The notes beneath the pieces are model-generated. The model did no database searches. It was not told where the DNA came from and was given only the letters and a program-made list of their open reading frames with translations. From NCBI RefSeq assembly GCF_900114635.1, contig NZ_FOTQ01000007.1, positions 124,001 to 188,000 on the forward strand: 64,000 nucleotides of DNA, written 5' to 3'. A program made the position numbers and the translations under genes. Positions 1-9,102 of this stretch are shown here, piece after piece (within the stretch, counting starts at the first letter, position 1; each line of letters starts with the position of its first letter). The DNA comes from Shimia aestuarii. GTDB taxonomy: Bacteria; Pseudomonadota; Alphaproteobacteria; Rhodobacterales; Rhodobacteraceae.

Positions 1-1434
1 TGGAAACGCACGATCGCCTGCCAGATGGAGGGTGCCCGCATGGAGCGCACCACCGTCGAGATCGCCAGCGGCGACGAGCAGGTTGGCCTGCGCGCCACCG
101 GTCAGGTGGTGTTGTTCGACGGGTTTTTGCGGGTTTATGAAGAGGGGCGCGACGACGTGGTGGACGACGACGACAAGCGTCTTCCACAGATCATGGAGGG
201 TGAGGCCGCGACCAAGAAGTCGGTCACACCGGAACAGCATTTCACCCAGCCGCCGCCCCGCTATACCGAAGCGACGCTGGTCAAGAAAATGGAAGAACTG
301 GGCATTGGCCGTCCCTCGACCTATGCCAGCGTGATCACCACGATCCAGGACCGCGAATATGTCCGCAAGGAAAAGAACCGCCTTTTCCCCGAGGACAAGG
401 GCCGGATCGTCACGATCTTCCTGCTGAACTTCTTCCGCCAGTACGTCGGTTACGAATTCACCGCCAATCTCGAGGAAGAACTCGATGACGTTTCGGCGGG
501 CAACCGCAACTACAAGAACGTGCTGGCCCGCTTCTGGAAGGATTTCTCCGCTGCCATTGCGGAAACCTCGGAACTGCGCATCACCGAGGTTCTTGATGTA
601 CTTGACGATGCGCTGGCCCCACAACTTTATCCGCCGCGCGAAGACGGCTCCGATCCGCGTATCTGCCCGAAATGCGGTCAGGGGAAACTGCACCTCAAGA
701 CCTCGCGCACCGGGGGCTTCGTCGGCTGCGGCAACTATCCCGAGTGTACATACACTCGCCCAATTGCCGGAGAAGGCGCCGATGGTGACGAACGGGTTCT
801 GGGCGAGGATGCAGGCGACGAGATCTGGCTCAAGGCGGGCCGGTTCGGGCCTTATGTGCAGCGCGGCGAGCCCACACCCGAGAACAAAAAGCCACCGCGG
901 GCGTCACTGCCGCGCGGATGGAACAAGGATGACATGGATCTTGAAAAGGCCCTGACCCTGCTCAGCCTGCCGCGCGAGATCGGCGAACATCCCGAGGGTG
1001 GCATGATCAGCGCCAATTTCGGTCGGTTCGGGCCCTATGTCATGCACCAGCTGCCTGACGAGGCCAAGCCGGTCTATGCCAACCTCAAGGATCCCAACGA
1101 CGTCTTTGAAATCGGCATGAACCACGCGGTCGAACTGCTCACCGAAAAGCGCAACAACCCGGGCCGCCGGGGCGGGCGGGCGGCTGCCAAGCCACTCAAG
1201 GAACTGGGCGAACACCCCGAGAGCGGCGGCGCCGTAAACGTAATGGATGGGCGCTATGGCCCTTATGTGAAATGGGAAAAGGTCAACGCGACCATTCCCA
1301 AGGACATCAAGGCTGAAGATGTTACCATGGAGCAAGCCATGGAATGGATCGCCGAAAAGGCCGCCAAGAAGGGCACCAAGCGAAAGGCCCCGGCCAAGAA
1401 AAAGGCCCCGGCGAAAAAGGCCGCAGCCAAGTAA
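1..1434 (+). CDS. topA: DNA topoisomerase I, C-terminal part (5' end cut by window edge)
   Basis: Type IA topoisomerase that relaxes negative supercoils. The frame is open from base 1, and translation before the first internal Met (position 25) still reads as topA, so the gene starts outside the window and the catalytic Tyr is not visible. What is seen is the end of the type IA core (GIGRPSTYASVI), one four-Cys zinc ribbon (CPKCG...CGNYPEC), three repeats of the FGPYV/YGPYV type, and a Lys/Ala-rich tail ending at the stop. This is the usual alphaproteobacterial layout. A strong terminator follows directly. Confidence 0.96.
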   Translation, partial: WKRTIACQMEGARMERTTVEIASGDEQVGLRATGQVVLFDGFLRVYEEGRDDVVDDDDKRLPQIMEGEAATKKSVTPEQHFTQPPPRYTEATLVKKMEELGIGRPSTYASVITTIQDREYVRKEKNRLFPEDKGRIVTIFLLNFFRQYVGYEFTANLEEELDDVSAGNRNYKNVLARFWKDFSAAIAETSELRITEVLDVLDDALAPQLYPPREDGSDPRICPKCGQGKLHLKTSRTGGFVGCGNYPECTYTRPIAGEGADGDERVLGEDAGDEIWLKAGRFGPYVQRGEPTPENKKPPRASLPRGWNKDDMDLEKALTLLSLPREIGEHPEGGMISANFGRFGPYVMHQLPDEAKPVYANLKDPNDVFEIGMNHAVELLTEKRNNPGRRGGRAAAKPLKELGEHPESGGAVNVMDGRYGPYVKWEKVNATIPKDIKAEDVTMEQAMEWIAEKAAKKGTKRKAPAKKKAPAKKAAAK

Positions 1435-1458
1435 TGCCTCTTTGCTATGAATGTCAGA

Positions 1459-1490
1459 CGGCGCCGGATGTCCGGCGCCGCCTTTTTTTG
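1459..1490 (+). terminator. Rho-independent terminator after topA
   Basis: A perfect 8-bp stem GGCGCCGG / CCGGCGCC (1460-1467 with 1472-1479) with a 4-nt loop is followed by seven T (1483-1489). It lies 25 nt after the topA stop. Confidence 0.9.
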
Positions 1491-1585
1491 CGGGCACCTC
1501 GCGACTGCCTCAACAACTCGTGATTTGAATTCGTCACTGCGCCTCGACATTTTCGTGTCAAAACGAGCAGATTCAGGACCAATTC

Positions 1586-2155
1586 ATGACCGACACGCGC
1601 TTCACACGCCGCGCGCTTTTGCTTGCGGCCCCTGCCCTTGCCCTCTCGCGACTGCCCGCCCACTCAGACGAGCGCGACACGTCCGTCCCGCCCGTGCCTC
1701 GGAATATTTCGTCCTTCCGCACACAGGATTGGCGCGATCATTTTGACACGCTCGGTGTCGCCACCATCGTGGCCGACACCACCTCGCGTGCCCTGCATTT
1801 CTGGAGCGGGGACGGCAGCGATTACCGGATGTTCCCGACCTCCGTGCCAATCTCGGAAGAGCTGACCAAGCGCGGATATACCAAGATCGTGCGCAAGCGC
1901 GTTGGCCCCGACTGGACCCCGACGCCAAGCATGATCGAGCGCAACCCCGAGTTGAAGTACATGCCCCCGGGCCCCGACAATCCGCTTGGCACTCACGCGA
2001 TGTATCTCGACTGGCCCGCCTACCTGATCCATGGCACGCATGACACGCGCAAGATCGGGCGGCGCAGCTCGGATGGCTGTATCGGGCTCTACAACGAAGC
2101 GATTGCTGAGCTGTTCGAGATCACACCCGTCGGCACCCAAGTCCGCCTGATCTGA
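1586..2155 (+). CDS. L,D-transpeptidase (YkuD family), exported
   Basis: 189-residue envelope protein that probably cross-links peptidoglycan or anchors proteins to it. The N-terminus has a Tat-like signal (TRRALLLAAPALAL, residues 7-20). The YkuD catalytic block is at 149-170: HGTHD and then RRSSDGCIGLYN, with H149 and nucleophile C165. The family motif is usually SHGC followed by Ile and Asn or Arg; here Asp replaces the His and Gly follows Ile, a variant but not an obviously dead site. Start ATG at 1586 puts the signal at the N-terminus. It appears monocistronic between the topA terminator and the CoA-transferase genes. Confidence 0.85.
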   Translation: MTDTRFTRRALLLAAPALALSRLPAHSDERDTSVPPVPRNISSFRTQDWRDHFDTLGVATIVADTTSRALHFWSGDGSDYRMFPTSVPISEELTKRGYTKIVRKRVGPDWTPTPSMIERNPELKYMPPGPDNPLGTHAMYLDWPAYLIHGTHDTRKIGRRSSDGCIGLYNEAIAELFEITPVGTQVRLI

Positions 2156-2253
2156 GCCCTCTCCCGTAGTAATACGGCCCTAACCAAGCCGCATTGACTC
2201 CGGGGCGACGTGGCGTCAAAACCCGTACAATTCCGGATTTGAGGGAGAATTCC

Positions 2254-2976
2254 ATGAAAAAAGTCTATGCGAATGCCACCGAGGCACTCGACGGGCTGCT
2301 CAAGGATGACATGCTGATCGCCTCGGGCGGTTTCGGTCTCTGCGGCATCCCCGACATGCTTCTCGAAGCCATCAAGGAGTCGGGCGTCAAGGACCTGACC
2401 TTTGCCTCCAACAACGCGGGCGTTGACGGCGCGGGCATCGGCATCCTGCTGGAAACCCGGCAGGTGCGCAAAATGATCTCGTCCTATGTGGGCGAAAACG
2501 CGGAGTTCATGCGCCAGTATCTCTCGGGTGAGCTTGAACTGGAATTCACCCCGCAAGGTACACTGGCCGAGCGTATGCGCGCCGGCGGTGCAGGCATCCC
2601 CGGCTTTTTCACCCGCACCGGCGTGGGCACCGTGATTGCCGAAGGCAAGATGGAAAAACAATTCCCCACCGGCCCCGACGGTGCCATGGAAGACTATATC
2701 ATGGAAGAAGGCATCTTTGCCGATCTCGCCATCGTCAAGGCATGGAAAGCCGATGAAACCGGCAACCTTGTATTCCGCAAGACCGCGCGCAACTTCAACG
2801 CGCCTGCCGCAACCTGTGGCAAGGTCTGCGTGGCCGAGGTCGAAGAAATCGTGCCCACCGGCTCGCTGGAACCGGACAGCATTCACCTGCCTGGCATCTA
2901 CGTGCACCGCATCATCAAGAGCACCGCGGAAAAACGCATCGAACAGCGCACCGTACGCAAGCGGGAGGAAGCATAA
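2254..2976 (+). CDS. scoA: 3-oxoacid CoA-transferase subunit A
   Basis: 240-residue alpha subunit of succinyl-CoA:3-ketoacid CoA-transferase, which activates acetoacetate to acetoacetyl-CoA. The N-terminus [16 protein letters not shown] and the glycine-rich [10 protein letters not shown] block are typical of the family. An in-frame ATG exists 20 codons upstream, but GGGAG lies just before 2254 and the family begins at MKKVY, so 2254 is chosen. The stop overlaps the start of subunit B by one base (TAATG). Acetoacetate could come from the 3-hydroxybutyrate dehydrogenase at 5.5 kb or from carnitine breakdown at 44-47 kb; this is inferred. Confidence 0.92.
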   Translation: MKKVYANATEALDGLLKDDMLIASGGFGLCGIPDMLLEAIKESGVKDLTFASNNAGVDGAGIGILLETRQVRKMISSYVGENAEFMRQYLSGELELEFTPQGTLAERMRAGGAGIPGFFTRTGVGTVIAEGKMEKQFPTGPDGAMEDYIMEEGIFADLAIVKAWKADETGNLVFRKTARNFNAPAATCGKVCVAEVEEIVPTGSLEPDSIHLPGIYVHRIIKSTAEKRIEQRTVRKREEA

Positions 2977-3605
2977 TGGCTTGGGATCGTAACCAGATGG
3001 CCGCACGCGCGGCCCAAGAATTGCAGGACGGCTGGTATGTGAACCTTGGCATCGGTATCCCGACGCTGGTGTCCAACTACATCCCCGAAGGCGTCGAAGT
3101 GACGCTGCAGTCGGAAAACGGCATGCTGGGCATGGGCCCCTTCCCCTATGAAGGCGAAGAAGACCCGGACCTGATCAACGCCGGCAAACAGACCATTACC
3201 GAACTGCCCCAGACCGCCTATTTCGATAGCGCGCAGTCCTTTGCCATGATCCGTGGTGGCAAGATCGCCATGGCGATCCTTGGCGCGATGGAAGTGGCCG
3301 AAAATGGCGACCTTGCGAACTGGATGATCCCGGGCAAACTGGTCAAGGGCATGGGCGGCGCGATGGACCTCGTGGCCGGTGTTGGCCGCGTGGTTGTCGT
3401 GATGGATCACACCAACAAACATGGCGACTCCAAGGTGCTGAAGGAATGCACCCTGCCGCTCACCGGTAAGGCCGTTGTTGACCGCATCATCACCAACCTC
3501 GGCGTCATGGACGTGGTCGAAGGTGGTCTGAAGCTGGTTGAACTGGCAGACGGTGTGAGCGAGGGTGAGTTCCGCGCTGCAACGCAGGCGACGCTGGTCA
3601 ACTAA
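2976..3605 (+). CDS. scoB: 3-oxoacid CoA-transferase subunit B
   Basis: 209-residue beta subunit, partner of the preceding gene. The catalytic glutamate sits in the SENG motif ([17 protein letters not shown], about residues 45-61), which forms the covalent CoA-thioester intermediate in this family. A glycine-rich stretch follows ([25 protein letters not shown]). Start and stop couple translationally to subunit A by a one-base overlap. A bidirectional terminator follows within 20 nt. Confidence 0.92.
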   Translation: MAWDRNQMAARAAQELQDGWYVNLGIGIPTLVSNYIPEGVEVTLQSENGMLGMGPFPYEGEEDPDLINAGKQTITELPQTAYFDSAQSFAMIRGGKIAMAILGAMEVAENGDLANWMIPGKLVKGMGGAMDLVAGVGRVVVVMDHTNKHGDSKVLKECTLPLTGKAVVDRIITNLGVMDVVEGGLKLVELADGVSEGEFRAATQATLVN

Positions 3606-3623
3606 TCGCGCCCTATCTGATTG

Positions 3624-3655
3624 AAAAAGCCCGGCAAATGCGCCGGGCTTTTTTG
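3624..3655. terminator. Bidirectional terminator between scoB and the convergent minus-strand gene
   Basis: Stem AGCCCGGC / GCCGGGCT, flanked by A5 on the left and T6 on the right. It can therefore end transcription from scoB (plus) and from the gene ending at 3658 (minus). Confidence 0.88.
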
Positions 3656-3657
3656 TT

Positions 3658-4743
3658 TTACGCTTCTGAAAACTCCAGCGTGTCGGGCAGGAACAACTCC
3701 TCAATCGTCAATTCGCGGGACGCCAACCCCTGTTGATGCGAATAGCGGAACAAGGTTTCCAGCGTCTTGCGGTTGGCTTCGATGCCATAAGGGTAAAAAT
3801 TCCGCCCCATCAACTCCTGGGTCGCCTCAAGCTCAGACGCGTACCAAGGCAACATGTCGGTTGCCCAGCTCAGCCGCGTCTTGGTCGCATAGGCGGCTTC
3901 CTTGGCTTGGGAAAACGCCCTGACAGCGGCCATCGGAACGTCGGGATGGGCCTCGGCAAAGTCGCGCCGGATCGACAACACATGCATGATCGGGAAGACA
4001 CCTGTGCGACGGAAATAATCCTGCTCGACGCGGCGCACATCCGGAAACAGACGTTTGATCCAGGGGTCGCCCTGAAGATAGGCCGCAGGCGTGGCCGCAT
4101 GGATCAGCGCGTCCACCTCTCCTGCCAGCAATAACTCGGATTCATCCATCCCCGCAGGGCCCGAAATGATATCCACCCCATCCGCGCCGCGCTGTTCCTG
4201 CGCAGAGATTTTTCCCGCCTCAGCCGCCGAGCTGTCCTTGTTGGAAATCACCCAGGTCATGTCTTCAGGTTTGACGCCGTATTCATCTTCCAGCAGGCCG
4301 CGAATCCATGTGAGCGAGGTCGAGGAATAGCCGGGCGTGCCCACCCGACGCCCCTTGAGGTCCTCCGGGTGGGCAATGCCCGCATCTGCATGGACGAAAA
4401 TACTCTTGTGGCGGAACTGGCGCAGCAGGAACACCGGCAAAAGCGCGTAATCGCGGAACCCCTCATTGGCATGGGCCAGCATAAAAGGATGCAAGCCAAC
4501 TTCGGTGATCTGATGCGGGCCCTCACCCGAAAAAGCCAAGGTGTTCATGTCGCCGATGCCTGCTTCCACAAAGGTGGCCTTTACGCCGTCAATGGCCACC
4601 GTCCCGTCAAACAGTGCGGCGGTACGATCAAGGCGATACCCCGCCACGCTGACAGGAACGTCGCTCGCAAGGGCGCGGCTGGCAACCAGCGAAGGCGCGG
4701 CCAAGGCCGCACCGCTCATCATCATGAATTCTCTGCGCTTCAT
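3658..4743 (-). CDS. Tat-exported solute-binding-like protein related to 4,5-dihydroxyphthalate decarboxylase
   Basis: About 361 residues. The N-terminus MKRREFMMMSGAALAAPSLVASRALA is a Tat-type signal, so the protein acts in the periplasm. The mature part resembles the NMT1/4,5-dihydroxyphthalate decarboxylase fold: LDRTAALFDG, then RQFRHKSIFVHADAGI, then EDLKGRRVGTPGYSSTS. No permease or ATPase gene is adjacent, so a transport role is unproven, and export argues against the cytoplasmic decarboxylase. A TTG 18 nt upstream is also in frame, but AGGGGAG lies just before the ATG at 4743. It is the last gene of a minus-strand run with ligase, bdhA and the M23 peptidase. Confidence 0.7.
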   Translation of the reverse strand: MKRREFMMMSGAALAAPSLVASRALASDVPVSVAGYRLDRTAALFDGTVAIDGVKATFVEAGIGDMNTLAFSGEGPHQITEVGLHPFMLAHANEGFRDYALLPVFLLRQFRHKSIFVHADAGIAHPEDLKGRRVGTPGYSSTSLTWIRGLLEDEYGVKPEDMTWVISNKDSSAAEAGKISAQEQRGADGVDIISGPAGMDESELLLAGEVDALIHAATPAAYLQGDPWIKRLFPDVRRVEQDYFRRTGVFPIMHVLSIRRDFAEAHPDVPMAAVRAFSQAKEAAYATKTRLSWATDMLPWYASELEATQELMGRNFYPYGIEANRKTLETLFRYSHQQGLASRELTIEELFLPDTLEFSEA

Positions 4744-4847
4744 GGGGCTCCCCTGTCTCAATGATCTGCTTGCGCAAGCTTAGGCACACCGCGGGTCAAA
4801 GCGAAATGACAAAGCGGACAACGTCTGTGTCCCCTGTGGTCACACGA

Positions 4848-5450
4848 TCAGCGGCACGCGACAGGATAGGTCAGCGCAAAGCCTCCCGAAATCGGCGTGC
4901 CCAGACAGCTTACCTTGCCGACACCGCCCGCCCATTTCAGATGCGGGTCAATGGCCACCCGCCCCTGCCCCGGCATGTCCTGCCAAAGTTCGAAATGCAG
5001 GTGCGGGAAACCCCCGGCAAGCGCGCCTGTTTTTCCCAGCGTCCCGATCTGCCCTCCGCGCGCCACAGTCTCCCCTTTGCTGACCAAGCGGCTGTCCATA
5101 TGGGCATAGCGCGTCCAGCGGCGCGGCGATCCAACATGCGCAATCAATACGACATTGCCGTACGCCGGATCAAAGAAGGATTGATCGACTTTTCCGGATG
5201 CTGCAGCCAGTACAGGTGTGCCGACATCGGTGTGGATATCAATCCCCGCATGTTCGCCCCATTCCTGCCCTCGCGGCGAATGGGTGTCGGGGGCGCGGAA
5301 CTGCTGTGTGATGGACGGCGCGTTGCGGGGAACCACGACCGCGATCGGATCGGGATAACGCGCGACGTAAGGCGCGCTTGCACCGAACGGCGCAAGTCCT
5401 GCCGCGCAGGCCGCCAGCGCCCCGACGCAAAGCCACAGCCATTTCCGCAT
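4848..5450 (-). CDS. M23 family (LytM-type) metallopeptidase, probable lipoprotein
   Basis: 200 residues, predicted peptidoglycan endopeptidase. The N-terminus MRKWLWLCVGALAACAAG carries a lipobox-like LAAC (Cys 15), suggesting lipid anchoring. The metal site looks intact: H67 and D71 in EHAGIDIHTD, H117 in YAHMDS, and H150/H152 in PHLHFE. Active rather than degenerate LytM domains keep all of these. It lies 11 nt after bdhA on the same strand, without an obvious functional tie to the ketone-body genes. Confidence 0.85.
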   Translation of the reverse strand: MRKWLWLCVGALAACAAGLAPFGASAPYVARYPDPIAVVVPRNAPSITQQFRAPDTHSPRGQEWGEHAGIDIHTDVGTPVLAAASGKVDQSFFDPAYGNVVLIAHVGSPRRWTRYAHMDSRLVSKGETVARGGQIGTLGKTGALAGGFPHLHFELWQDMPGQGRVAIDPHLKWAGGVGKVSCLGTPISGGFALTYPVACR

Positions 5451-5461
5451 TGATACGTTCC

Positions 5462-6265
5462 TTATTGTGCCGTCCAGCCCCCATCCACGGGAATCGAGGT
5501 GCCCGTCACATTATGGGCAATTGGGGCACAGAGCCACCGCGCAAGCGCGCCGATTTCCGATGGATCCGATGTGCGTTGCGAGGGCTGCTTTTCCGCTAAT
5601 AGATCGGCGATGGCCTTGTCCCGATCGCCACCAAAGGTTCCGGCACGCGCGTCTATCTGCGGCTGGATGATTGCAGTTTCCGTCCAGCCCGGACAGATAC
5701 AGTTCACCGTGACACCACCCGCAGATTTGCGTCCTTGGTTGGCATATTCCAACGCGGCCACCCGGCTCAGACCGACAAGGCCAAACTTGGCCGCGCAATA
5801 AGGAGCCTTTTCCTTGCTGGCGACGATGCCGTGCACGCTTGCAATGTTGATCACCCGACCATAGCCCCGTTCCGCCATCCCCGGCATCGCGGCACGCATG
5901 GTGTGAAAGGCGGCGGAAAGGTTGATGGCAAGGATCGCATCCCATTTTTCGGGCGGCATCTCGGCAAGCGGCGCGGTGTGTTGAATACCGGCGTTGTTCA
6001 CCAGAATATCCACCCCGCCCCACGCCGCGACCGCGGCCATCAAATCGTCGATCTGTTGGGGGTGGCGCAGGTCGCCGCGAAAGAACTCGGCCTGTTGCGC
6101 TCCCTTGTCACGCAGATGGTGGCAGACCTCTTCGATTTGCGCATCCCCTGCAATCCCGTGCACCGCAATCCGTGCACCCGCCTCGGCCAAAGCCTCTGCG
6201 ACCGCCAGACCGATGCCTTGCACCGACCCTGTGACCAACGCGGTTTTTCCTGCCAGTTCAGTCAT
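5462..6265 (-). CDS. bdhA: 3-hydroxybutyrate dehydrogenase (SDR family)
   Basis: 267 residues, NAD-dependent oxidation of 3-hydroxybutyrate to acetoacetate. SDR landmarks are the cofactor motif TGSVQGIG, NNAGIQH, the catalytic SVH...PYCAAK (Ser-Tyr-Lys), and VNCICPGWTETAI. The NNAGIQH and AEKQPS stretches are typical of bacterial BdhA. The start codon abuts the stop of the acyl-CoA ligase with no spacer, so the two are co-translated. Together with scoAB this makes a poly-3-hydroxybutyrate/ketone body utilisation set. Confidence 0.88.
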   Translation of the reverse strand: MTELAGKTALVTGSVQGIGLAVAEALAEAGARIAVHGIAGDAQIEEVCHHLRDKGAQQAEFFRGDLRHPQQIDDLMAAVAAWGGVDILVNNAGIQHTAPLAEMPPEKWDAILAINLSAAFHTMRAAMPGMAERGYGRVINIASVHGIVASKEKAPYCAAKFGLVGLSRVAALEYANQGRKSAGGVTVNCICPGWTETAIIQPQIDARAGTFGGDRDKAIADLLAEKQPSQRTSDPSEIGALARWLCAPIAHNVTGTSIPVDGGWTAQ

Positions 6266-7774
6266 TTACATGTCCTCCATCATCTTGCGCAGCTCGGTCT
6301 TGAGAACCTTGCCGTAATTGTTCTTGGGCAGTTCGGTGAGCGCAAAATAGTCCTTGGGTCGCTTGAACCGTGCGATCCGTTCAAGGCAATGCGCATCCAG
6401 CGCCGCCGTATCCATCTCGCCCTTGGCCACCACGAACGCGACGACATCCTCGCCCCATTCGGGATGGGGCCGTCCCACGACGGACACCTCGATCACCGAA
6501 GGATGGGTCAAAAGTGCCTCTTCCACCTCGCGCGGATAAATGTTGGTGCCCCCCGAGATAATCATATCTTTGGACCGGTCCTTGAGCGTCAGGAACCCGT
6601 TCTTGCTCAGACAGCCCACATCCCCGGTCTTGAGCCAACCATCGACCACCGTCTTGGCCGTGGCTTCCTCATTCCGCCAATAGCCCGGCATCACCGCATC
6701 GCCGCGCACCATGATCTCGCCAACCTCGCCTGCGGACAGGGGCAACCCGTTCTCATCGGCAATCGCCACCTCAACCACCGATTGCGCCCGACCAACCGAG
6801 GCCAGCCGCGCCTCCCAGCGGGGATGCGTGCGGTCCGACACCTCCTGACGGCTAAGTGCCGTAATGCACATCGGGCATTCGCCCTGTCCATATATCTGCA
6901 CGAAAATCGGCCCGAAATGGTCCACTGCCTCGACAATGTCCGCCACGTACATCGGCCCTCCGCCATACACGATCGTGCGTAGCCCTTCGCCGCTTTCGCC
7001 CGATGCCGTGGCCACCATCGTGAGACGTTTGACCATGGTAGGCGCAGCAAACATGTGCACCCGCCCATGATGCCGTGCGAGGGCGAAAATCTCGGCTTCC
7101 TCAAATCCCCCACTGACGGGAAGCACATGACGCGCGCCCTTGAGCACATGCATCACGTTGTAGATCCCTGCCCCATGGCTCATCGGCGCGGCATAAAGCG
7201 CACAATCCTCGCCCGTCACCTCATCAACATCGGCAAAGTAGCTGAGCGCCATCGCCACCAACATGCGGTTGGTGATCATCACACCCTTGGGCCGCCCCGT
7301 GGTACCGGAGGTGTAGAACAGCCAGCACAGGTCTTCAGCGTCGCGCGGGGTCGCCGTTTCGAGCGGTCCATTCGCAATCGCCGTGGCCCAGACGGATCCG
7401 GTAACATCGACACAGGGCATATCGCACACATTACTTAGCGCGCCATGTAATCCCGGAGAGGTAAAGCACATGGCCGCATCCGCGTCTTTCAGAATCCACG
7501 CCGCTTCGCGCCCGTGCAGTTTCGCATTAATAGGCACAACAACAGCCCCAGCATACCACGCACCATATTGCGCGATCAGATATTCGGGCAGGTTCTTCAT
7601 GAATATCCCGACCCGGTCACCCGGCGCGATGCCATGCGTGCGCAACCAACCGGCCACAGAAAGCGCCTTGGCATGAAAGCTGCCATAGGTTTCGACGCTA
7701 TCCTCTCCCAGGAAAATCGCCGGGCGTTCCGGGTCCAGCCGCGCGGTACGCTCAAGCCATGACGCTATATTCAT
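6266..7774 (-). CDS. AMP-forming acyl-CoA synthetase
   Basis: 502 residues, class I adenylate-forming ligase that activates a carboxylic acid to its CoA thioester. Visible motifs: A3 phosphate loop YTSGTTGRPKGV, A5 YGQGECPM, A7 WLKTGDVG, A8 LKDRSKDMIISGGTNIYP, and the C-terminal A10 Lys in NNYGKVLKTELR. The substrate cannot be read from sequence. Being first in an operon with bdhA suggests a short- or medium-chain 3-hydroxy- or oxoacid, but this is inferred. It is divergent from the PAS-LuxR gene. Confidence 0.85.
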   Translation of the reverse strand: MNIASWLERTARLDPERPAIFLGEDSVETYGSFHAKALSVAGWLRTHGIAPGDRVGIFMKNLPEYLIAQYGAWYAGAVVVPINAKLHGREAAWILKDADAAMCFTSPGLHGALSNVCDMPCVDVTGSVWATAIANGPLETATPRDAEDLCWLFYTSGTTGRPKGVMITNRMLVAMALSYFADVDEVTGEDCALYAAPMSHGAGIYNVMHVLKGARHVLPVSGGFEEAEIFALARHHGRVHMFAAPTMVKRLTMVATASGESGEGLRTIVYGGGPMYVADIVEAVDHFGPIFVQIYGQGECPMCITALSRQEVSDRTHPRWEARLASVGRAQSVVEVAIADENGLPLSAGEVGEIMVRGDAVMPGYWRNEEATAKTVVDGWLKTGDVGCLSKNGFLTLKDRSKDMIISGGTNIYPREVEEALLTHPSVIEVSVVGRPHPEWGEDVVAFVVAKGEMDTAALDAHCLERIARFKRPKDYFALTELPKNNYGKVLKTELRKMMEDM

Positions 7775-7883
7775 GTCCCATCCCTCCCTAACATGACCAT
7801 AGAGCTATGCCGCGCCGTGTCCCAAGCGACAATTCGTAGAAATACGCCGCCCCTTGGCCTTTAAGACGGCTTGTGCCATCAAC

Positions 7884-8432
7884 ATGTCCATGGAACTGGA
7901 CACCCTCGCCTTTGAACATGCCCCAGTGGGCCTTGCCATCCTGGAAAACCGCATCATCCGACGGTGCAACCTGCATTTTGGCGAGATGTTCGGCGAGGAT
8001 CCTGCGGCCTGTGTCGATGTCTCGCTTGGCGAATTCTACGCCTCGGAGGAAGACTTTCAGTCCATCGGGGAACGCGGATTGGCCGCCATGCGCGAAAGCG
8101 GTCGGTATCACGACGAACGGGTCATGCGCCGGCGCAATGGCGAACTGTTCTGGTGCCGGGTGCGCGGCCAATCTCTTACCCCGGACAGCCCTTTCCAACG
8201 CGGAATCTGGTCCTTTGCCGATCTTTCGGACGAACGCCCGATTGTCGAGTTGACCCAACGCGAACGCGAAGTGGCGATCCTGACCTGCCGGGGCCTGACC
8301 TCCAAGGAGATCGGGCTCGAACTCGACATCTCCTATCGCACAGTCGAAGAATACCGTGCCCGGTTGTTGCGCAAGTTCGGCGCGCGCAAGCTGGCCGAGC
8401 TGGTGGCAAAACTCTCGGGCATGCCGCTCTGA
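7884..8432 (+). CDS. PAS domain, LuxR-type HTH transcriptional regulator
   Basis: About 182 residues. A PAS-like domain covers residues 1 to about 115 ([38 protein letters not shown]). A LuxR/FixJ-type HTH follows at about 120-180 ([41 protein letters not shown]). No receiver domain is present, so the signal is probably sensed by the PAS fold. ATG at 7884 or 7890 is preferred over a TTG at 7854. Its divergence from the ligase/bdhA operon makes that operon the likeliest target. Confidence 0.8.
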   Translation: MSMELDTLAFEHAPVGLAILENRIIRRCNLHFGEMFGEDPAACVDVSLGEFYASEEDFQSIGERGLAAMRESGRYHDERVMRRRNGELFWCRVRGQSLTPDSPFQRGIWSFADLSDERPIVELTQREREVAILTCRGLTSKEIGLELDISYRTVEEYRARLLRKFGARKLAELVAKLSGMPL

Positions 8433-8595
8433 GGCTGTTTTCTTTCCGCGTTTCCCCTCGAAAAACTGCGCACACATCCCTATTTTGCACAGTCAGTTCA
8501 GCTTTCATCGCCCGCGCTTTTCACCTATAAGCGCCGCAGGGGAAACCAACCAACGACTGGAAACGCGCAAAAGCGCCGCACAGGGTATAACAAAT

Positions 8596-9093
8596 ATGAG
8601 CAAATCCAATCACGAGTCCGATGTCGCCTTCATCAAGGCGCTGGCAGAACTTCTGCGCGAAAACGATCTGACCGAGCTTCAGGTCAAGCGCGACTACGGC
8701 GAAGATGACAGCCTGAACGTGCGCGTCAGCCGCCAACAGCCCGCGCCTGTCGCCGCGGCCCCCGTTGCAGTGGCCGCGGCCCCTGCCGCCGCTCCGGCAC
8801 CTGCCGCTGCAGCTCCCGCGGCGCCGGCCGCAGGCGCGGCTGATGACCCTGCCAGCCACCCCGGCGCAGTGACCTCGCCCATGGTTGGCACCGTCTACCT
8901 TCAGCCTGAACCCGGCTCGCCCGCCTTCATCAGCGTTGGTGCGCAGGTGAGCGAAGGCGACACGCTGCTGATCGTCGAAGCCATGAAGACCATGAACCAC
9001 ATTCCCGCCCCAGCCTCGGGCACGGTCAAACGGATTCTTGTTGGGGATGGCGACACCGTCGAATATGGTGCACCTCTGGTTATCATCGAATAA
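8596..9093 (+). CDS. accB: Acetyl-CoA carboxylase biotin carboxyl carrier protein
   Basis: 165 residues, carries biotin for the first step of fatty acid synthesis. It has an N-terminal helix region, a long Ala/Pro linker (about residues 50-85), and a biotinyl domain with the EAMKTMN motif; Lys in AMK is the biotin site. The frame is open upstream, but ATG 8596 gives the standard [20 protein letters not shown] start. It is followed 9 nt later by accC. The 163 nt before it hold no gene and should contain the operon promoter. Confidence 0.95.
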   Translation: MSKSNHESDVAFIKALAELLRENDLTELQVKRDYGEDDSLNVRVSRQQPAPVAAAPVAVAAAPAAAPAPAAAAPAAPAAGAADDPASHPGAVTSPMVGTVYLQPEPGSPAFISVGAQVSEGDTLLIVEAMKTMNHIPAPASGTVKRILVGDGDTVEYGAPLVIIE

Positions 9094-9102
9094 GGCACTG
9101 AC

